Assembly (NCBI GenBank): GCA_029572815.1
Contig: JAKPUQ010000098.1
Span: 95,354-159,353 of the forward strand
Direction: 5' to 3'
From: Bacillota bacterium
GTDB taxonomy: Bacteria > Bacillota > Clostridia > Oscillospirales > Ruminococcaceae
DNA: 64,000 bases
Shown piece by piece: positions 51,147 through 61,600 of this stretch (position 1 is the stretch's first letter; the number at the start of each line of letters is the position of its first letter). Under the pieces are notes generated by a model that worked only from the letters and a program-made list of their open reading frames with translations, searched no databases and was not told the DNA's origin. The position numbers and the translations under genes were made by a program.

Positions 51147-51174
51147 AAAAATAATCAAATTGGAGGCAGATTAT

Positions 51175-53289
51175 ATGTTTGAAAACTACAGAACTTTTGA
51201 AACAACATATGCGGGAAGACCGCTTATCGTTGAAACAGGCAAAACCTGCGGACTTTCCAACGGTTCATGTTGGGTAAGATACGGCGAGACAGTAGTAATG
51301 GCTAATGTTACAGCAAGTGCAAAGCCCAGAGAGGGCATTGATTTCTTCCCTCTGTCAGTTGACTATGAGGAGAGACTTTACTCAGTAGGCAGGATCCCCG
51401 GCTCGTTTACAAAGCGTGAGGGCAAGCCTTCCGAAAAGGCTATCCTTACATCACGCTGCGTTGACAGACCTATCCGTCCTCTGTTCCCCAAAGACATGAG
51501 AAATGGCGTTTCTGTTGTAATGACAGTTCTTGCAGTAGAGCCTGACAATTCACCCGAGATCGCAGGTATGATCGCTACTTCAATAGCTATCTCTATTTCC
51601 GATATTCCGTGGAATGGTCCTATAGCTGGTATTAATGTTGGCCTTGTAGACGGTGAGATCGTTCTCAATCCTACTCTTGAGCAGAGAGCTAAGACAGACC
51701 TTACACTTACAGTTGCAGGTACCGCCGAGAAGATCGTTATGATCGAGGCAGGCGCTAACGAAGTTCCCGAGGACACAATGCTTGAGGCTATCCTCAAGGG
51801 TCATGAGGAGATCAAGAAGATGGTCGCTTTCATCAGCGATATCCGCGCTCAGATCGGTAAACCCAAGTTCACATTCGAGTCAATGGAAGTTGACCACGAT
51901 ATGTTCGATGCTATCGAAGCATTTGCTGCTGACCGCGTAAAGGTCGCTCTTGATACAAATGACAAGAATGTTCGTGATGAGAGACTTGCTCCCATTGTTG
52001 ACGATATTCATGCAAACTTTGATGAGAAGTATCCCGAGCAGATCCCCATGATCGATGAGTGTATCTACAAGCTTCAGAAGAAGATCGTTCGTACATGGCT
52101 CTATGAAGGCAAGCGTGTTGACGGACGTGGAATCGACGAGATCCGTCCTCTTGCTGCTGAAGTCGGTGTTCTTCCACGTGTACATGGTTCAGGTCTCTTT
52201 ACAAGAGGTCAGACACAGGTACTCACTGTCGCAACTCTCGGCCCTGTAAGCGATTCTCAGAAGATCGACGGACTCGATGAAGAAGACTCAAAGAGATATA
52301 TGCACCAGTACAACTTCCCGAGCTATTCTGTAGGTGAGACAAAGCCCAGCAGAGGTCCCGGACGTCGTGAGATAGGCCACGGTGCTCTTGCAGAGAGAGC
52401 TCTTGCTCCTGTAATTCCTCCTGTCGAGGAATTCCCATATGCACTCAGACTGGTTTCAGAGGTACTTTCTTCCAACGGTTCCACATCACAGGGCTCTATC
52501 TGTGGTTCAACTCTTGCTCTTATGGACGCAGGTGTTCCGATCAAGGCTCCCGTTGCAGGTATCTCATGCGGACTTATCACACTTCCTGACAGCGATGAGT
52601 TCATGACAATGGTAGATATCCAGGGTCTTGAGGATTTCTTCGGCGATATGGACTTCAAGGTAGGCGGTACACACAAGGGTATCACTGCTATCCAGGTCGA
52701 TATTAAGGTTGACGGACTTACCCCCGCTATCATAAAGGAAGCATTTGAGAAGACCAGAAAGGCTCGTCTCTATATCCTTGATGAGATCATGCTCAAGGCT
52801 ATTCCCGAGAGCAGACCTACAGTAAACAAGTATGCTCCCAAGATGCTCCAGACAAAGATCCCCGTTGACAAGATCCGTGAGGTCATTGGTCAGGGCGGAA
52901 AGGTCATCCAGAAGATCTCTGCAGACTGCGATGTTAAGATCGACATTAGTGATGACGGTAATGTATTCATCAGCGGTGTTGACGGTGATAATGCAAACAA
53001 GGCACTTCAGATAATTCACACTATCGCAAATGACCCTGAAGTAGGCGCTATCTACAAGGGTAAGGTAGTAAGGATCATGGACTTTGGTGCTTTCGTAGAG
53101 ATCGCTCCCGGTAAGGATGGTCTGGTACACATCTCCAAGCTGGACAAGCAGAGAGTCGAGAAGGTTGAGGATGTTGTTTCTATCGGTGACGAGATCGTTG
53201 TTAAGGTAACAGAGATCGACCGTCAGGGCAGAATAAACCTCTCACGCAAGGACGCTCTTGCTGAGATCGAAGCTAAGAAGAAGAACTAA
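51175..53289 (+). CDS. pnp: Polyribonucleotide nucleotidyltransferase
   Basis: RNase PH domains, KH ([15 protein letters not shown]) and S1 domain. Confidence 0.98.
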   Translation: MFENYRTFETTYAGRPLIVETGKTCGLSNGSCWVRYGETVVMANVTASAKPREGIDFFPLSVDYEERLYSVGRIPGSFTKREGKPSEKAILTSRCVDRPIRPLFPKDMRNGVSVVMTVLAVEPDNSPEIAGMIATSIAISISDIPWNGPIAGINVGLVDGEIVLNPTLEQRAKTDLTLTVAGTAEKIVMIEAGANEVPEDTMLEAILKGHEEIKKMVAFISDIRAQIGKPKFTFESMEVDHDMFDAIEAFAADRVKVALDTNDKNVRDERLAPIVDDIHANFDEKYPEQIPMIDECIYKLQKKIVRTWLYEGKRVDGRGIDEIRPLAAEVGVLPRVHGSGLFTRGQTQVLTVATLGPVSDSQKIDGLDEEDSKRYMHQYNFPSYSVGETKPSRGPGRREIGHGALAERALAPVIPPVEEFPYALRLVSEVLSSNGSTSQGSICGSTLALMDAGVPIKAPVAGISCGLITLPDSDEFMTMVDIQGLEDFFGDMDFKVGGTHKGITAIQVDIKVDGLTPAIIKEAFEKTRKARLYILDEIMLKAIPESRPTVNKYAPKMLQTKIPVDKIREVIGQGGKVIQKISADCDVKIDISDDGNVFISGVDGDNANKALQIIHTIANDPEVGAIYKGKVVRIMDFGAFVEIAPGKDGLVHISKLDKQRVEKVEDVVSIGDEIVVKVTEIDRQGRINLSRKDALAEIEAKKKN

Positions 53290-53301
53290 AGAAATTATTT
53301 C

Positions 53302-53341
53302 CATAGCATTTCTGAGATCACTCGGAAATGCTATGTTTTTT
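53302..53341 (+). terminator. pnp terminator
   Basis: CATAGCATTTC...GAAATGCTATG TTTTTT. Confidence 0.85.
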
Positions 53342-53349
53342 ACAAAAAA

Positions 53350-53388
53350 GGACCGCAGCGCATCTTTAACAGATTGCTGCGGTTCTTT
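53350..53388. terminator. Second hairpin serving the convergent ABC operon
   Basis: GACCGCAGC...GCTGCGGTTCTTTT. Confidence 0.6.
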
Positions 53389-53395
53389 TCATTTA

Positions 53396-54034
53396 TTAAA
53401 GCTCTTTTCTTTCATATATTCTTATTGAAGAAAGCCACGAAATTACGATTACTGAGACTATAACAACTATTGATAAAACTATAAAAACAGGGAAGTTACT
53501 GAACAGCTTCATAGCCTTTGCAGTGAACTTTTTTGAATCAGACATCACCATTGCGGGAACGACGCCGCAGATAACGCCTGTAATTATAAGGTAGAATATT
53601 CTGCCGTTGGTGGTTCCGAATTTGAAGTTGAGAGGAATAGACAGGCAGGGGACTACAAGAGCAAGAGCAAATGAAGCCAGAGCCATGAGAAGCGTCGAAC
53701 GAGCGTCAACTGTATTGTATATCATTGACTGGATAAAGTGTACTGCACTTACAACAACTGAGCCGATCAAAGCCATAAGCACCATGGTAATGTACTTGGA
53801 TGATACAATGCTCTTTCTTTCTAATGGCATACACTGTGCAAATGAATTCCAGCGGCTCAATTCATCGTAAGTCATGTTTCCAAGTGTCAGCATTGAAAGA
53901 AGTACAGGAATTAGCATTACAAACATAAACTGCTTATTGAAAATTCCAAATAGTGTAAAAATCGGTATAATGATAATAGAGAGTTTATTATTCTTGAACA
54001 TTACAAATATTTCTTTTAAAAGTAAACCTTTCAC
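53396..54034 (-). CDS. ABC-2 type transporter permease
   Basis: Polytopic; start GTG 54034 with GGAGG RBS; adjacent ABC ATPase. Confidence 0.8.
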   Translation of the reverse strand: MKGLLLKEIFVMFKNNKLSIIIIPIFTLFGIFNKQFMFVMLIPVLLSMLTLGNMTYDELSRWNSFAQCMPLERKSIVSSKYITMVLMALIGSVVVSAVHFIQSMIYNTVDARSTLLMALASFALALVVPCLSIPLNFKFGTTNGRIFYLIITGVICGVVPAMVMSDSKKFTAKAMKLFSNFPVFIVLSIVVIVSVIVISWLSSIRIYERKEL

Positions 54035-54035
54035 G

Positions 54036-54869
54036 TCAGTTTTCCTCCTTAGCCATAAATACAAAAAGATCTTCAATAGTGATAGGAGCAGTCCGGAAGC
54101 TTGCAGGAATAAGCTCCTGATCAACGATGGCCTCTGTGCTGAATTTACCTATTTTTTTACCCTTTATCGCGTCAGGATCAAGCTCGGAAAGCTGTTCCTC
54201 TGTTGCGTTTATAAAGCGGTATCTTTCAAGCAGGACGTCTTTCTCCTCGCAGAGCATAAGCTTTCCCTTATGAAGAAAAGCTATATAATCGCAAAGCTTT
54301 TCCAGGTCGCTTACAATATGAGAGGAGATAAGTATTGAATGTCCCTCATCTCTTGTAAAGTCATTGAGAATGTCGATTATCTCGTCTCTGACAAGTGGAT
54401 CAAGACCGCTTGTAGGTTCATCAAGTATGAGAAGCTTTGCGTTATGAGAGAGTGCAATGGCAATTGCAAGCTTCATCTTCATTCCTTTTGAAAAATCGCT
54501 GAATTTTTTGTTATCAGGAAGTGAGAACTTCTTTACGTAGTATCCGAAAGCCTTATCGTCCCAATTTGAATATATATTCTTCATCACCGATCTGACATTC
54601 TTAATATTGAGTGCCTGAGGAATACCAACTTCGTCAAGTACTACTCCGATATCCTTCTTCAGTTCGGCGCTCATATCCTGTCCAAGCACCTTAATGGTAC
54701 CGTGATCATATTTTTTTAAACCAAGAATGGAATTTATAGTTGTACTCTTACCTGCTCCGTTTTCGCCGATAAGTCCCATAATACATCCTGTAGGAAGTGT
54801 TAGTGAAAGATTATCCAGCTTAAAACCTTTATATTCCTTTGTAAGATCTTTAATTTCCAATGCGTTCAT
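54036..54869 (-). CDS. ABC transporter ATP-binding protein
   Basis: GLIGENGAGKSTTINSILG; LILDEPTSGLDPLVRDEII. Confidence 0.95.
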   Translation of the reverse strand: MNALEIKDLTKEYKGFKLDNLSLTLPTGCIMGLIGENGAGKSTTINSILGLKKYDHGTIKVLGQDMSAELKKDIGVVLDEVGIPQALNIKNVRSVMKNIYSNWDDKAFGYYVKKFSLPDNKKFSDFSKGMKMKLAIAIALSHNAKLLILDEPTSGLDPLVRDEIIDILNDFTRDEGHSILISSHIVSDLEKLCDYIAFLHKGKLMLCEEKDVLLERYRFINATEEQLSELDPDAIKGKKIGKFSTEAIVDQELIPASFRTAPITIEDLFVFMAKEEN

Positions 54870-54873
54870 AAGA

Positions 54874-55248
54874 TCACTCCTGTTCATCAAGTATATCAAA
54901 CATTACTATAATGTCTTCTTTAGTAAGCTTACACGAGGCGGCAAGCTTTTTTATCTCCAATATGTGTTCCTCTATTTTCTTCAGATGCTGTTCGCGCAAT
55001 ATCTCAGTATTCTGCGGAGCAACAAAGCAGCCCTTTGCGGGAAGCGTATATATCAGGCCTTCGCGCTCAAGCTCGTCATAGGCTCTTTTTGTGGTAACAA
55101 CGCTTATACGCATATCTTTTGCGAGACTTCGGATAGAAGGCAAGGGATCATTTTCCATAAGTTCACCGCTTATGATCAGGTCTTTTATCTGATTATAGAT
55201 CTGATCATAGATCGGAGCACCGCTTCGGTTATCAATAAAAATGTTCAT
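54874..55248 (-). CDS. GntR-family (YtrA-type) transcriptional regulator
   Basis: APIYDQIYNQIKDLIISGELMENDPLPSIRSLAKDMRISVVTTKRAYDELEREGLIYTLPAKGCFVA. Confidence 0.93.
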   Translation of the reverse strand: MNIFIDNRSGAPIYDQIYNQIKDLIISGELMENDPLPSIRSLAKDMRISVVTTKRAYDELEREGLIYTLPAKGCFVAPQNTEILREQHLKKIEEHILEIKKLAASCKLTKEDIIVMFDILDEQE

Positions 55249-55263
55249 CTGTTCACTCCCTTC

Positions 55264-55283
55264 ATACTGTATATATACAGTAT
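55264..55283. promoter_or_regulatory. 20-bp perfect palindrome overlapping the promoter of the gntR-ABC operon
   Basis: ATACTGTATATATACAGTAT; overlaps -10 (TATACT, minus strand, + coords 55279-55284) of TTGACA-N17-TATACT. Confidence 0.8.
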
Positions 55284-55307
55284 ACACAGTTAGGACAGAT
55301 TTGTCAA
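55279..55307 (-). promoter_or_regulatory. Promoter of the gntR-ABC operon
   Basis: Minus strand TTGACA-N17-TATACT. Confidence 0.8.
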
Positions 55308-55380
55308 GTACTTTTTCAAAAAATTTTTCTGAGAGCGCAAAAAATATCCGTACAGAGTGATCTGTACGGATATTCGTTTT

Positions 55381-56463
55381 TTATATAAGTTTTCTCTCGT
55401 CACAGTATTCGCACTCAAGCAAAGTTTCATCGCCGCTTGAACGGAAACTCTTTGGGAGGTACTCTTCATGATTGGTGATACATCTTGGATTACTGCATCT
55501 TACGCCGGCAAAAACCTTTCCTTTAAGTGTCTCTGAGGGCTTTTTCTCCTTGAGTATAGTCATTATAAGAGCCATACGCACATACATACCGTACTTGGCC
55601 TGCTTGAAGTACATTGCTCTTTCGTCATCATCCACATCAACCGTGATCTCATCAACTCTCGGCAGGGGATGCATAACGATCATATCCTTATTCGCCAGAA
55701 GCATCTTTTTCTTGTCAAGGACATATGTGTTCTTCTGAGCAAGATACTCTTCCTCGCTTGCAAAGCGCTCCTGCTGTATTCTTGTCATATAGAGTACGTC
55801 GAGACTTCCGATAGCTTCTTCCAGGGTGTTTACCTCGGTAAAGCTGCTTCCGTTCGCCTTGATTATATCCTTTATGTATGCAGGCATTCCAAGCTGAGCT
55901 GTGGAAATGAATACAAACTTATTGTTCTCGAACATACTCAGAGCCTTGCAGAGAGAGTGAACAGTTCTTCCGTTAAGAAGATCGCCGCACATTCCTATAG
56001 TGAGACCTGATAATGTCTTCTTTTCGATTTTCAGAGTGAGCAGATCGGTGAGTGTCTGAGTGGGGTGGAGGTGACCGCCGTCTCCTGCATTGATTACAGA
56101 GCAGTCTGTAGTCAGTGAAGCTGCCTTTGCTGCTCCTGCAATTGGATGACGTATAACAAGGACATCTGCATAATTGCTGACGATCTTTGTAGTATCCTTG
56201 ATTGTCTCACCCTTGGCAACTGATGAATTGGCAGGATTATCAAATCCGATTATCTGTCCGCCAAGTCTTATCATGGCAGTCTGGAAAGACATCTGTGTCC
56301 TGGTGGACGGCTCATAAAAAAGTGTAGCCATTATCTTTCCGTCACATTCATGAGCATAATCAGCAGGTGAGCGGTATATCTTCTCGCCAAGCTCTACCAC
56401 GCTCTTCCACCATGAAACAGGATAATCATTCAGATCGATAAGATGCTGATACTCTGAAAACAT
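55381..56463 (-). CDS. pyrB: Aspartate carbamoyltransferase with C-terminal PyrI-like zinc domain
   Basis: YEPSTRTQMSFQTAM, GDGGHLHPTQTLTDLLT, HPLPRVDEI; tail CSNPRCITNHEEYLPKSF...LLECEYCDERKLI. Confidence 0.95.
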   Translation of the reverse strand: MFSEYQHLIDLNDYPVSWWKSVVELGEKIYRSPADYAHECDGKIMATLFYEPSTRTQMSFQTAMIRLGGQIIGFDNPANSSVAKGETIKDTTKIVSNYADVLVIRHPIAGAAKAASLTTDCSVINAGDGGHLHPTQTLTDLLTLKIEKKTLSGLTIGMCGDLLNGRTVHSLCKALSMFENNKFVFISTAQLGMPAYIKDIIKANGSSFTEVNTLEEAIGSLDVLYMTRIQQERFASEEEYLAQKNTYVLDKKKMLLANKDMIVMHPLPRVDEITVDVDDDERAMYFKQAKYGMYVRMALIMTILKEKKPSETLKGKVFAGVRCSNPRCITNHEEYLPKSFRSSGDETLLECEYCDERKLI

Positions 56464-56485
56464 ATTTGAACCTCCGTTGTATTAT

Positions 56486-57154
56486 TTACAGTATTTTACT
56501 GTCGTTTATCATCATTTCAAACTGAACTCCCAGGAACTTAGAAGCTCTTTTACACAGCAGCATACGCTCCATAAATATCTCAAAATATTCGAGTACGGAT
56601 GATATTTCCGTATCGATCTGGAGTTCAAGTATAATAGAGGTCCTGCTGTCATTGAACCTAACATTGGATTTGACAACTGCATAGTTAACACGGTCATGGA
56701 TATCAAAGGTAAGCAGATTGTGATTGCGTACACGGCTTCTCCTTACATCGGTCTTATCTCCGATTATCATTGCAGCCGAAATAGGGTCAAGAGGCTGACC
56801 CGTACCCTCGTCATGGTTTCCGATAGCGGAGATTATAGAGCATATCTCGTCTGCAGGCATACTCAGATTGTCCAGCAGTCTGAAAGCCATGACTGCGCCG
56901 CTCTGGGCATGGTCCACTCTGTTTATGACATTGCCTATATCGTGCATTATGGAGGCTATTTTCGCAAGCTCCACAGTTCTTTCATCGTACCCAAGAGTCT
57001 CAAGTATCATAGCTGATGTATGTGCAATTCTCTCAACATGAGGAAAGGAGTGCTCGGTATATCCCAGCGCCTCAAGAGCCTTGTCGGCACGGCGTATATA
57101 TTCCATTATATCCGGATTTTGTTTTATATATTTATAAGTAACAATACTTGGCAT
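56486..57154 (-). CDS. HD-domain phosphohydrolase-like protein
   Basis: HVERIAHTSAMIL...ASIMHDIGNVINRVDHAQSGA...GNHDEGTG. Confidence 0.85.
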   Translation of the reverse strand: MPSIVTYKYIKQNPDIMEYIRRADKALEALGYTEHSFPHVERIAHTSAMILETLGYDERTVELAKIASIMHDIGNVINRVDHAQSGAVMAFRLLDNLSMPADEICSIISAIGNHDEGTGQPLDPISAAMIIGDKTDVRRSRVRNHNLLTFDIHDRVNYAVVKSNVRFNDSRTSIILELQIDTEISSVLEYFEIFMERMLLCKRASKFLGVQFEMMINDSKIL

Positions 57155-57169
57155 ATTATCTCCTGTAGA

Positions 57170-59041
57170 TCAATATTTTCCGTTGTTTTCAAAATAGACC
57201 TTATACCATACAAGGAAGATGAAAACAGTCCATATCTTACGGCTGTTATCTGCCTTGCCTGCACGGTGGTCATCAAGAAGCTTCAGAAGGGGAGCGGTAT
57301 TGAAGAACTTCCGGGAACTCTCACCCTCAAAATAGCCCTTTACCAGCTCATAGTACTTATCTTCCTTGAGCCATACTCTTATAGGAACAGGGAAGCCCAG
57401 CTTCTTCTTTGCTGCTGTTTTTGCGGTCTGCTCGGGAGTATCCTTCTTTGCAGCCAGACGCATAGCGTACTTTGTGATGTAATTGGTCTCATCAGTACCC
57501 TTATCATGAGTAACTCTGTATTTTGTAGGTATCTTCTCCGCAAGAGCCATGACCTCCTTATCAAGGAAGGGGACTCTCAGTTCAAGAGAATTGGCCATAC
57601 TCATTTTATCAGCCTTGAGGAGTATATCTCCTGCCATCCACATATGGAGATCAAGATACTGCATTTTTGTTACGTCATCCTTGCCCTTTACGTTTTTGTA
57701 AAAATGAGCTGTTATTTCAGTAGGATCGGGAGCTTCTGTAGTAATTTTCAGAAGTGCCTTTCTGTCAGCGGGGGTAAACATATAGGCATTACCTATAAAT
57801 CGCTCCTCAACGTCCTTGCCCTTGCGGACAAAGAAATTGACTCCGCGTTTCGCAGGAAGCTTTGAAGCAATCTTGCCGATACCTCTTTTTACAGGGCGCG
57901 GCAGCTTATCGTACAGAGTACCATCAGGATCACTGTAAACGTTATATCCGCCGAATATCTCGTCAGCACCTTCACCCGAGAGAACGACCTTGAGTTTTTC
58001 TGAGGCTATATTGCAGACAAAATATAGTGCAACAGCAGAAGGGTCTGCAAGAGGTTCATCCATATGGTACTGTATCATTGAAAGGCTGTCCCAGTATTCC
58101 TCGGGAGTGATGACCTTGCTGGTATTTTCTTTTCCGATAGCAGCTGAGAAGTTCTTTGCCCAGCCTATCTCGTTATATTTTTCATCGCTGCCGAATCCGA
58201 CCGTAAAGGTCTTGTCAACATCGGCGATTGCAGCTACATAGCTTGAATCAACGCCGCTGGAGAGGAATGAGCCGACCTCAACATCGGCTATTTTATGAGC
58301 CTCAACGGAGTTATGGAATGTATCGGAGATCATATTCACCCACTCATCAAGCTGCGGCTTGCCGTCGGCGTTAAATTTTACGTCCCAATATCGCTTAGCT
58401 TCAAATTTTCCGTCCTTGAATCGGAAATAATGAGCAGGAGGAAGCTTGTAAACATTTTTAAAGAAAGTTTCGGAAGTAGGGGAGTACTGGAAGGTGAGAT
58501 AGTTCTCAAGTGTTGTTGTGTTCAGTTCTTTAGTGAAATTAGGATGTTCAAGGAAGCTCTTTATCTCTGAGCCGAACATCAGCGTACCATTCATATTTGC
58601 ATAGTACATTGGCTTGATACCAAAAAAGTCTCTTGCGCCGAAAAGCTCTTTTTTATTTTTGTCCCAGATAACGAATGAAAACATACCTCTGAGCATATTC
58701 AGAAGCTTTTCACCGTATTCCTCGTAACCGTGTATAAGTACCTCTGTATCGGTGTTTGTCCTGAAGCAGTGACCCGCTTCAACAAGTTTTTCGCGTATAT
58801 CCTTATAGTTATATATCTCACCATTAAAGATTATAACAAGCGAATTATCCTCGTTAAAGATAGGCTGATCTCCGCTTGAACTTATATCAATGATACTCAG
58901 TCTTCTGTGACCGAGAGCAATATCATCATCTATGTATTTGCCCTCAGCGTCAGGACCTCTGTGTCTTATACGGTCCATCATTTTCTCAAGAACTTCGTCA
59001 GTATTGTCAATATTATTCGTAAAGCCTACAATCCCACACAT
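57170..59041 (-). CDS. asnB: Asparagine synthase (glutamine-hydrolyzing)
   Basis: MCGIVGFTNN; RHRGPDAEG; SSGVDSSYVAAIAD; VLSGEGADEIFGGY. Confidence 0.97.
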   Translation of the reverse strand: MCGIVGFTNNIDNTDEVLEKMMDRIRHRGPDAEGKYIDDDIALGHRRLSIIDISSSGDQPIFNEDNSLVIIFNGEIYNYKDIREKLVEAGHCFRTNTDTEVLIHGYEEYGEKLLNMLRGMFSFVIWDKNKKELFGARDFFGIKPMYYANMNGTLMFGSEIKSFLEHPNFTKELNTTTLENYLTFQYSPTSETFFKNVYKLPPAHYFRFKDGKFEAKRYWDVKFNADGKPQLDEWVNMISDTFHNSVEAHKIADVEVGSFLSSGVDSSYVAAIADVDKTFTVGFGSDEKYNEIGWAKNFSAAIGKENTSKVITPEEYWDSLSMIQYHMDEPLADPSAVALYFVCNIASEKLKVVLSGEGADEIFGGYNVYSDPDGTLYDKLPRPVKRGIGKIASKLPAKRGVNFFVRKGKDVEERFIGNAYMFTPADRKALLKITTEAPDPTEITAHFYKNVKGKDDVTKMQYLDLHMWMAGDILLKADKMSMANSLELRVPFLDKEVMALAEKIPTKYRVTHDKGTDETNYITKYAMRLAAKKDTPEQTAKTAAKKKLGFPVPIRVWLKEDKYYELVKGYFEGESSRKFFNTAPLLKLLDDHRAGKADNSRKIWTVFIFLVWYKVYFENNGKY

Positions 59042-59137
59042 GAAAGGATTACCTCCGATTTTCTATCTAATAAATCTCCCAAAATATTATACTACAAATC
59101 AGATGATTTTGCAACAGTAAAACAGCTCTTTTACATA

Positions 59138-60127
59138 TTATTTATCATCATCACTCTCAGATGTTACTTTTGCAAGAGGATTGCTCTCGATAGCGTTTCT
59201 TACGTTCTCATCATTAAGATGAGTATATATCTCTGTAGTGGAGATACTTGCGTGACCGAGAAGCTCCTTGAGAGTAAGAACATCTGCATCTCCGTACTGA
59301 TACATAAGTGTTGCGGCTGTGTGACGAAGCTTGTGTGTGGTTATACCCTTACCATCAAGATTTGCTTTTTGAAGAGTTTCCTCAACTATCTGCTGAACAC
59401 GTCTTTTTGAGATGCGCCTGTTCTGGTTGCTTATAAACAGTGCGGGCTCATCAGCTGCCTTGGGATTATTCTTCCGGATTTCAAGGTACTTGTTAAGAGC
59501 GTCGATGCAGGCGGTATTCAGATATACCATACGCTCCTTGCTTCGCTTTCCAAGTACCTTAAGTCGATTTTCATAAAAATCTATATCCTTTATATTAATG
59601 CCTACAAGCTCGCTGAGACGCATACCACAGTTAAGGAAAAGAGTTATGATACAGTAATCACGCTTTGAATCGGCACTGTCAGCAGTTTCCAGAAGCCGTA
59701 AGCTTTCGTTCAGAGAAAGGAATTTCGGTAAAGAAGCCTTTGGTACAGGGACATCAAGGTCCTTTGTGGGATTATTTTCAATGATATGTGCAACTTTTTC
59801 CAGATATTTGAAGAAGCTCCGAAGAGATGATATCTTCCTGTAGCGGGCTCTGTCCTTATTTTTGCGTTCATCCGAAGTGTAAAAAATGAAATTGTATATG
59901 TCCGAAACTGTTATTTTTCTGAGATCTGCCACAGTCATATCCCGGATCTCTATTTCCTCAAGCGGCTTGCCTGTGTTATGCGCGTTCTCATAAATAAACC
60001 GCAGAAACAAGCGTATATCTGTGTAGTATTCTTCAATAGTCCTTTGAGCAAGAAGTTTAACTATTTTCATATGGACCAGATAATCATTGAGAAATTCAGG
60101 ATTATCGGGGGAGTTAAGATTATTCAT
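59138..60127 (-). CDS. Tyrosine recombinase/integrase (XerC/D-like)
   Basis: LNCGMRLSELVGI; TTHKLRHTAATLMYQYG; LLGHASISTTEIYTHL. Confidence 0.92.
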   Translation of the reverse strand: MNNLNSPDNPEFLNDYLVHMKIVKLLAQRTIEEYYTDIRLFLRFIYENAHNTGKPLEEIEIRDMTVADLRKITVSDIYNFIFYTSDERKNKDRARYRKISSLRSFFKYLEKVAHIIENNPTKDLDVPVPKASLPKFLSLNESLRLLETADSADSKRDYCIITLFLNCGMRLSELVGINIKDIDFYENRLKVLGKRSKERMVYLNTACIDALNKYLEIRKNNPKAADEPALFISNQNRRISKRRVQQIVEETLQKANLDGKGITTHKLRHTAATLMYQYGDADVLTLKELLGHASISTTEIYTHLNDENVRNAIESNPLAKVTSESDDDK

Positions 60128-60624
60128 AATATCCCGTCCTTTACAAGTAATTCAAGAACTAGTGACTCACGCTCTATAAGGTATTCATCATAATCAGAAT
60201 GGTCATGTGTTCTGTTAACTGAAATAGCATAATCTGGTGACACGTATTCAAGCACAAATCCTTCATTAGCCTCATATTCATCAAACGACTGCTGATTTTC
60301 GTCTGATAATACATCACATAAATAATAAAAGTTTTCCTGCTCAAAAATGACGTTTTCTTCAAAACGGCTTTTCTGTATCCGCAGAACTGAACCATACTCG
60401 GCAACAGAAGGCACTGAAACTGTCAAACCGATCTCTTCAGTGATCTCGCGTTTAAGAGTCTCTATGTGAGCTTCGTCATTTTCAATTCCACCGCCTGGAA
60501 ACTTATAATAATCAAACTTTCTGCTGTAAACCATAGCTACTTTTTTATCTTTATTGATTATAACGCCACGTACAGATGGTCGTTTGTATCTTTTCCAGCT
60601 ATTATCGTAATCCTTTTGATCCAT
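60124..60624 (-). CDS. NUDIX hydrolase (start may be 60651)
   Basis: FPGGGIENDEAHIETLKREITEEIGL Nudix box; overlaps recombinase start by 4 nt. Confidence 0.85.
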   Translation of the reverse strand: MDQKDYDNSWKRYKRPSVRGVIINKDKKVAMVYSRKFDYYKFPGGGIENDEAHIETLKREITEEIGLTVSVPSVAEYGSVLRIQKSRFEENVIFEQENFYYLCDVLSDENQQSFDEYEANEGFVLEYVSPDYAISVNRTHDHSDYDEYLIERESLVLELLVKDGIL

Positions 60625-60772
60625 TATAAATAGACGCCTCATATTTCTCATCTGTTTAATATTCGCTCAAACTTTCACCAAACTTTGATTTGGTGAAAGT
60701 TTGTCTCTTTTTTCATTAGTTCTATTATATCACTTCTCTTTTGATTTTTCAAGGAAATTCATACTATAGCTA

Positions 60773-60802
60773 TAAAAAAGCTCCCTGAAATCAGGGAGCT
60801 TA
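60773..60802 (-). terminator. Terminator of aquaporin gene
   Basis: AAGCTCCCTG aaat CAGGGAGCTT with T tract on the minus strand. Confidence 0.8.
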
Positions 60803-60807
60803 GGATC

Positions 60808-61600
60808 TTATTTCTTTTTCTTCTTGTTAGAATTATTTTTTGGACCTGTTGTTTTAGCGGGAGTAACTGTCTTAGCAACTGCAGGCTTTTCTGCAACAGG
60901 CTTTACAGCTTTGTTTGAAGACTCAAGGAACTTATAAACAAATGCTGCAATTAATGCGCCTACAAAAGGTCCAACAATAAATACCCAAAGATCTCCGAGA
61001 GCATCGCCGCCGGCTAAAAGTGCGGGACCAAGGCTTCGTGCAGGATTTACAGATGTACCTGTAAGGCCTATTCCGAAGATATGCACCAGTGTAAGTGTAA
61101 GACCGATTATAAGTCCGCCGAACGAACCGTGGTTAGCTTTTTTAGAAGTAACGCCAAGAATAGTCATTACAAAGATAAATGTAAGAAGAATCTCTACAAG
61201 GATTCCTGCACCTGCATTTCCGTTGACGCCTGCGAGTCCGTTTGCTCCGTAACCGCCTGTCATATCTGTAACATCACCAAGATTGAAGATAGCCTTGAGC
61301 ATACCTGCGCCTGCGATAGCGCCGACACACTGTGAAATTACATATCCAATAAAGTCTGTGAATGTCATGCCTCCTGTAAGAAGAACTCCGAGAGATACTG
61401 CAGGGTTTATGTGGCAGCCGGAAATGTTTCCGATACAGTAAGCCATGCCGACTATCACAAGACCAAAAGCGAGTGCGGTAAGGATGTATCCCCCCGCCTG
61501 ATGTTGCGTCGCAGCCTACCAGCATTGCCGTACCGCAGCCGAGAAGCACAAGTACAAATGTACCAATGACTTCAGCGATGTACTTTTTGATTGATTCCAT
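60808..61600 (-). pseudogene. MIP-family aquaporin/glycerol facilitator, frameshifted at a G6 tract
   Basis: ORF 61600-61274 (MESIKKYIAEVIGTFVLVLLGCGTAMLVGCDATSGGG) and ORF 61458-60808 (IVGMAYCIGNISGCHINPAVSLGVLL, SVNPARSLGPALL); joined by removing one C from the CCCCCC tract near 61492-61497. Confidence 0.88.

Noticed and set aside
57020-57865. 281-aa plus-strand ORF over the HD-domain and asnB genes
   Set aside because: Antisense artefact over strongly conserved coding sequence.
61494-61600. Programmed ribosomal frameshifting to explain the aquaporin, hydrolase and GH9 splits
   Set aside because: No conserved slippery-site plus stimulator pattern recognised; unrelated housekeeping families; homopolymer slip or sequence error is simpler.
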